Source: Balneolaceae bacterium (GTDB taxonomy: Bacteria > Bacteroidota > Rhodothermia > Balneolales > Balneolaceae). Taken from it: DNA of 6,481 nt. A program made the position numbers and the translations under genes. Under the pieces are notes generated by a model. The model was not told the DNA's origin and did not search any database. It saw only the letters and a program-made list of their open reading frames with translations. The stretch covers positions 1 to 6,481 of the forward strand of contig SKWF01000107.1 of the NCBI GenBank assembly GCA_007129085.1, in the 5' to 3' direction. This document shows positions 5,933 through 6,481 of the stretch, one piece after another. Each line of letters begins with the position of its first letter. Within the stretch, counting starts at the first letter, position 1.

Positions 5933-6112
5933 GGTAGGCTTTGGACTTTTTTATATCATAATCATGAAATACGACTTTATTGAGGTGAGTTTTTATTCTA
6001 TTACATTCTTCAAGATAATCAATACCATAGCAATGGCCTTATTGATCTTTGAGATATGGTTACATATATCACTGTTATAAGAATAGAAGAGGGCTTTGAA
6101 ATACCGGGTATA
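5933..6112. other. Intergenic stretch with one doubtful small frame
   Basis: Nothing recognisable is encoded. A plus-strand frame at 5964-6080 gives a 38-residue hydrophobic peptide (MKYDFIEVSFYSITFF, then a possible membrane helix), but it has no ribosome binding site and AT-rich DNA often yields such peptides. Confidence 0.4.
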
Positions 6113-6226
6113 TTTCGACTTCGCTCCACTGCGCTCAATATGACGTCAGTTTGAGCCTGCCTGTTCCGCCGGCCGGCGGATTCGGCAGACAGGCGCAATG
6201 AGGAGGAACGACGAATGAAGTCGAAA
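6113..6226. repeat. Palindromic 114-bp intergenic element with terminal inverted repeats (REP/MITE-like)
   Basis: The element starts with TTTCGACTTC (6113-6122) and ends with its exact reverse complement GAAGTCGAAA (6217-6226). Nearly in the middle lies a perfect 16-bp palindrome, TCCGCCGGCCGGCGGA (6165-6180). It is flanked by imperfect complementary arms GCCTGCCTG (6155-6163) and CAGACAGGC (6186-6194). The core is strongly GC-rich against an AT-rich background. The GAGGAGGAACGACGAA segment resembles the widespread 'cgaggaacgaag' type of dispersed intergenic repeat. It encodes no protein and shows no clear target duplication. It could act as a folded RNA terminator, or be a non-autonomous mobile element moved by a transposase elsewhere in the genome. 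Confidence 0.72.
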
Positions 6227-6402
6227 ACAAGTGTAAGGATTTACAAAGCTCTCTAGAATGGAGAACTATAAGTTCTTGAAGATTGTTTAAGAAAACATAG
6301 ATACTGTTCCGTAGTTTAACGCAGTAAATTTTCACAAAACGAGAAATATTCTGCGTACACAAGAGTCCACAAAAACAAATAGTGATGCACTATAAATAGA
6401 TA
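6227..6402. other. Intergenic stretch, no gene seen
   Basis: Stops interrupt all frames. A perfect 6+3+6 inverted repeat AGAACT-ATA-AGTTCT lies at 6262-6276. It could be a protein-binding site, but no T-run follows, so it is not a clear terminator. Confidence 0.5.
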
Positions 6403-6480
6403 TTAAACTCTGTAACAGATCCGCAGCTCCTCTTTCTTGATGCTGTCAATAAATATTGCCGAGCAGACTGCGTGGGTCGG
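6403..6480 (-). CDS. Possible C-terminal end of a gene cut by the right edge
   Basis: On the minus strand the frame is open from the window edge to a TAA at 6403-6405. It gives 25 residues, beginning PTHAVCSAIFIDSIKKEE and ending in CYRV. The local GC content is higher than in the intergenic DNA beside it, consistent with coding sequence ending here. No family is recognised, and the length is too short to exclude chance. Confidence 0.28.
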   Translation of the reverse strand, partial: PTHAVCSAIFIDSIKKEELRICYRV

Positions 6481-6481
6481 G

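Noticed and set aside
6135..6362. Minus-strand 75-residue open frame through the palindromic element
   Set aside because: It reads through the GC-rich palindrome, has no family resemblance, and is explained by the repeat.
1..6481. CRISPR array, tRNA, rRNA, transposase or phage genes
   Set aside because: No regularly spaced repeats, no cloverleaf or rRNA-like sequence, and no transposase or integrase motifs seen on either strand.

Overview
The window is AT-rich and gene-sparse and most likely comes from Bacteroidota or a close relative such as Balneolota. The evidence is an AraC-type regulator with a degenerate HMA-like N-terminus, a type I recall from Bacteroidota, a possible TTTG / TAnnTTTG-style promoter in front of it, and few strong ribosome binding sites. 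No rRNA, tRNA, CRISPR array, transposase or complete prophage gene is visible.

Left part (1-960). A short open frame entering from the left edge (2-112) looks like the tail of a truncated or edge-cut gene. A 52-residue YqaE/Pmp3-family membrane protein lies on the minus strand (299-457). About 500 bases with no recognisable gene follow, containing a few hairpin-like sequences.

Middle (961-2335, plus strand). An intact gene of the SbnA family (PLP-dependent, O-phosphoserine + glutamate, route to 2,3-diaminopropionate) is followed by two gene remnants. One is the first ~43 codons of an FAD/NAD(P)-binding protein carrying the dinucleotide-binding motif GGGPKG, with one in-frame stop. The other is an internal piece of a type III PLP decarboxylase (LysA/SbnH-like) with the motifs FHFHLNGYS and DMGGG. 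They appear joined at about position 2146. Together they read as the residue of a diaminopropionate-based, siderophore-like biosynthetic operon in which only the first gene is still intact.

Right part (2336-4877, minus strand). A two-gene operon converges on the broken cluster. It encodes a CelD/FemAB-like GNAT acetyltransferase (450 aa) followed 16 bases later by a DegT/DnrJ/EryC1/StrS-family aminotransferase (390 aa from the better-supported ATG). This pair is typical of surface or secreted polysaccharide loci, but the substrate is unknown.

Far right (4878-6481). After a 432-base gap with an inverted repeat comes an AraC-type regulator (186 aa, minus strand). Next are a possible promoter and a 114-bp palindromic element with perfect 10-bp terminal inverted repeats and a GC-rich 16-bp perfect palindrome in the middle. 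A possible gene end lies on the minus strand at the right edge. Deletion, degraded fragments and a palindromic repeat together suggest an accessory, rearranged region. I see no complete novel system; the most notable item is the decayed diaminopropionate cluster.
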